In this document: one piece after another, positions 63,660 to 64,000 of the stretch
How the letters are laid out: every line of letters begins with the position of its first letter
Numbering within the stretch: the stretch's first letter is position 1
Origin: Bacillota bacterium
GTDB lineage: Bacteria > Bacillota > Clostridia > Acetivibrionales > DSM-1351
Direction: 5' to 3'
NCBI GenBank assembly: GCA_023409265.1
Contig: JAEYHZ010000031.1
Coordinates: 1-64,000, forward strand
DNA length: 64,000 bases
Notes under the pieces: model-generated
Told to the model about the DNA's origin: nothing
Seen by the model: the letters and a program-made list of their open reading frames with translations, nothing else
The model's database searches: none
Made by a program: the position numbers and the translations under genes

Positions 63660-64000
63660 ATGAAAAATATCGGTATTATAACAAACAATGACAAAGATAT
63701 AGGTTTTGCCTATACAAATATGCTTATCCAAAGTATCAAAAACCACGGAGGACAAGCTGTTCTTCCCACTCATTCGGTAACCAGAGGTATGGACGGATTG
63801 GATGATGAAGTTGACGAAATATGCAGTAAATGCGATTTGATTATTTGCCTGGGCGGCGATGGGACTTTCTTAAAGACTGCAAGGACAGCTTATCTGTATA
63901 ATCTTCCCATTTTAGGAATAAACCTTGGATCCTTGGGTTTTTTAACAGATATTGAAAAAGGAGAAATAGATAAAGCTGTAGAAAGTATATTTGACAATAA
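63660..64000 (+). CDS. nadK: NAD kinase (partial, runs off right edge)
   Basis: The N-terminal 113 residues of an NAD kinase: KNIGIITNNDKDIGFAYTNM, then CLGGDGTFLKTAR with the GGDG motif, and ILGINLGSLGFLTDIEKGE. It makes NADP from NAD. AGGAGG precedes the ATG. In this cluster argR and recN usually follow. Confidence 0.95.
   Translation, partial: MKNIGIITNNDKDIGFAYTNMLIQSIKNHGGQAVLPTHSVTRGMDGLDDEVDEICSKCDLIICLGGDGTFLKTARTAYLYNLPILGINLGSLGFLTDIEKGEIDKAVESIFDN

Noticed and set aside
1..64000. tRNA, rRNA or insertion sequence
   Set aside because: I saw no T-arm GGTTCGANTCC pattern, ribosomal sequence or transposase gene. A scan with dedicated models would be more sensitive.

Overview
The window comes from a low-GC, Gram-positive, endospore-forming anaerobe of the Clostridia. 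The supporting evidence is a complete spoIIIAA-AH operon, spoIIP, an Asp23/AmaP/DUF2273 locus, a VanRS-type two-component pair, many TTG/GTG starts with strong AGGAGG sites, and the order nusB-xseA-xseB-ispA-(OLE RNA)-oapA-dxs-tlyA-nadK. A mesophilic cellulolytic clostridium (Ruminiclostridium-like) is my best guess. That placement is inference from gene content and order, not from a search.

Layout. 1-5.2 kb is accessory: single-gene units (GNAT-C acyltransferase, P-loop kinase, GNAT, TIM-barrel isomerase, alpha/beta hydrolase), several separated by copies of one ~85 bp hairpin repeat, two of which lead into near-identical promoters. 5.2-10.5 kb holds a sensor kinase/response regulator pair, its likely target (a DUF4870 membrane protein), a glycerate kinase and a small zinc-ribbon protein. 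10.8-21.5 kb has spoIIP, envelope proteins, a hairpin-rich repeat cluster, lepA, a thioesterase, a nucleotidyltransferase/phosphohexomutase fusion and an SGNH hydrolase. 21.5-29.3 kb has thpR, a Phd/YefM-Uma2 fusion under an operator array, an HtrA protease operon and rarA. 29.5-33 kb is iscR-iscS-iscU-mnmA. 33-43 kb is mixed: a DUF2975/XRE pair, a LUD protein, a GNAT, a 44-residue peptide gene, hisJ, an M18 peptidase, endonuclease IV, aroQ, an M24 peptidase, efp. 43-47.6 kb has a TetM-like GTPase and a YtrA-type GntR/ABC operon. 47.7-53.7 kb is spoIIIAA-AH. 54-55.4 kb is asp23-amaP-DUF2273. 55.5-64 kb is the nusB-to-nadK cluster with the OLE RNA.

Main points. (1) The ~1.4 kb without a protein gene between ispA and a DUF21-like membrane protein contains a promoter, ~750 nt of GC-richer structured sequence and a terminator. 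Its position and partner identify it as OLE RNA with OapA. (2) A second intergenic element occurs upstream of spoIIIAA, inside the spoIIIA operon before spoIIIAH, and upstream of xseA, with a shorter relative before spoIIP. Its arms change while pairing is kept, so it looks like an RNA or foldback family I cannot name. (3) Two further dispersed repeats (before aroQ and oapA; around the lepA promoter) and a ~55 bp inverted repeat between ispA and OLE make this chromosome unusually rich in structured intergenic DNA.

All product calls come from reading motifs and gene order. No database search was run.
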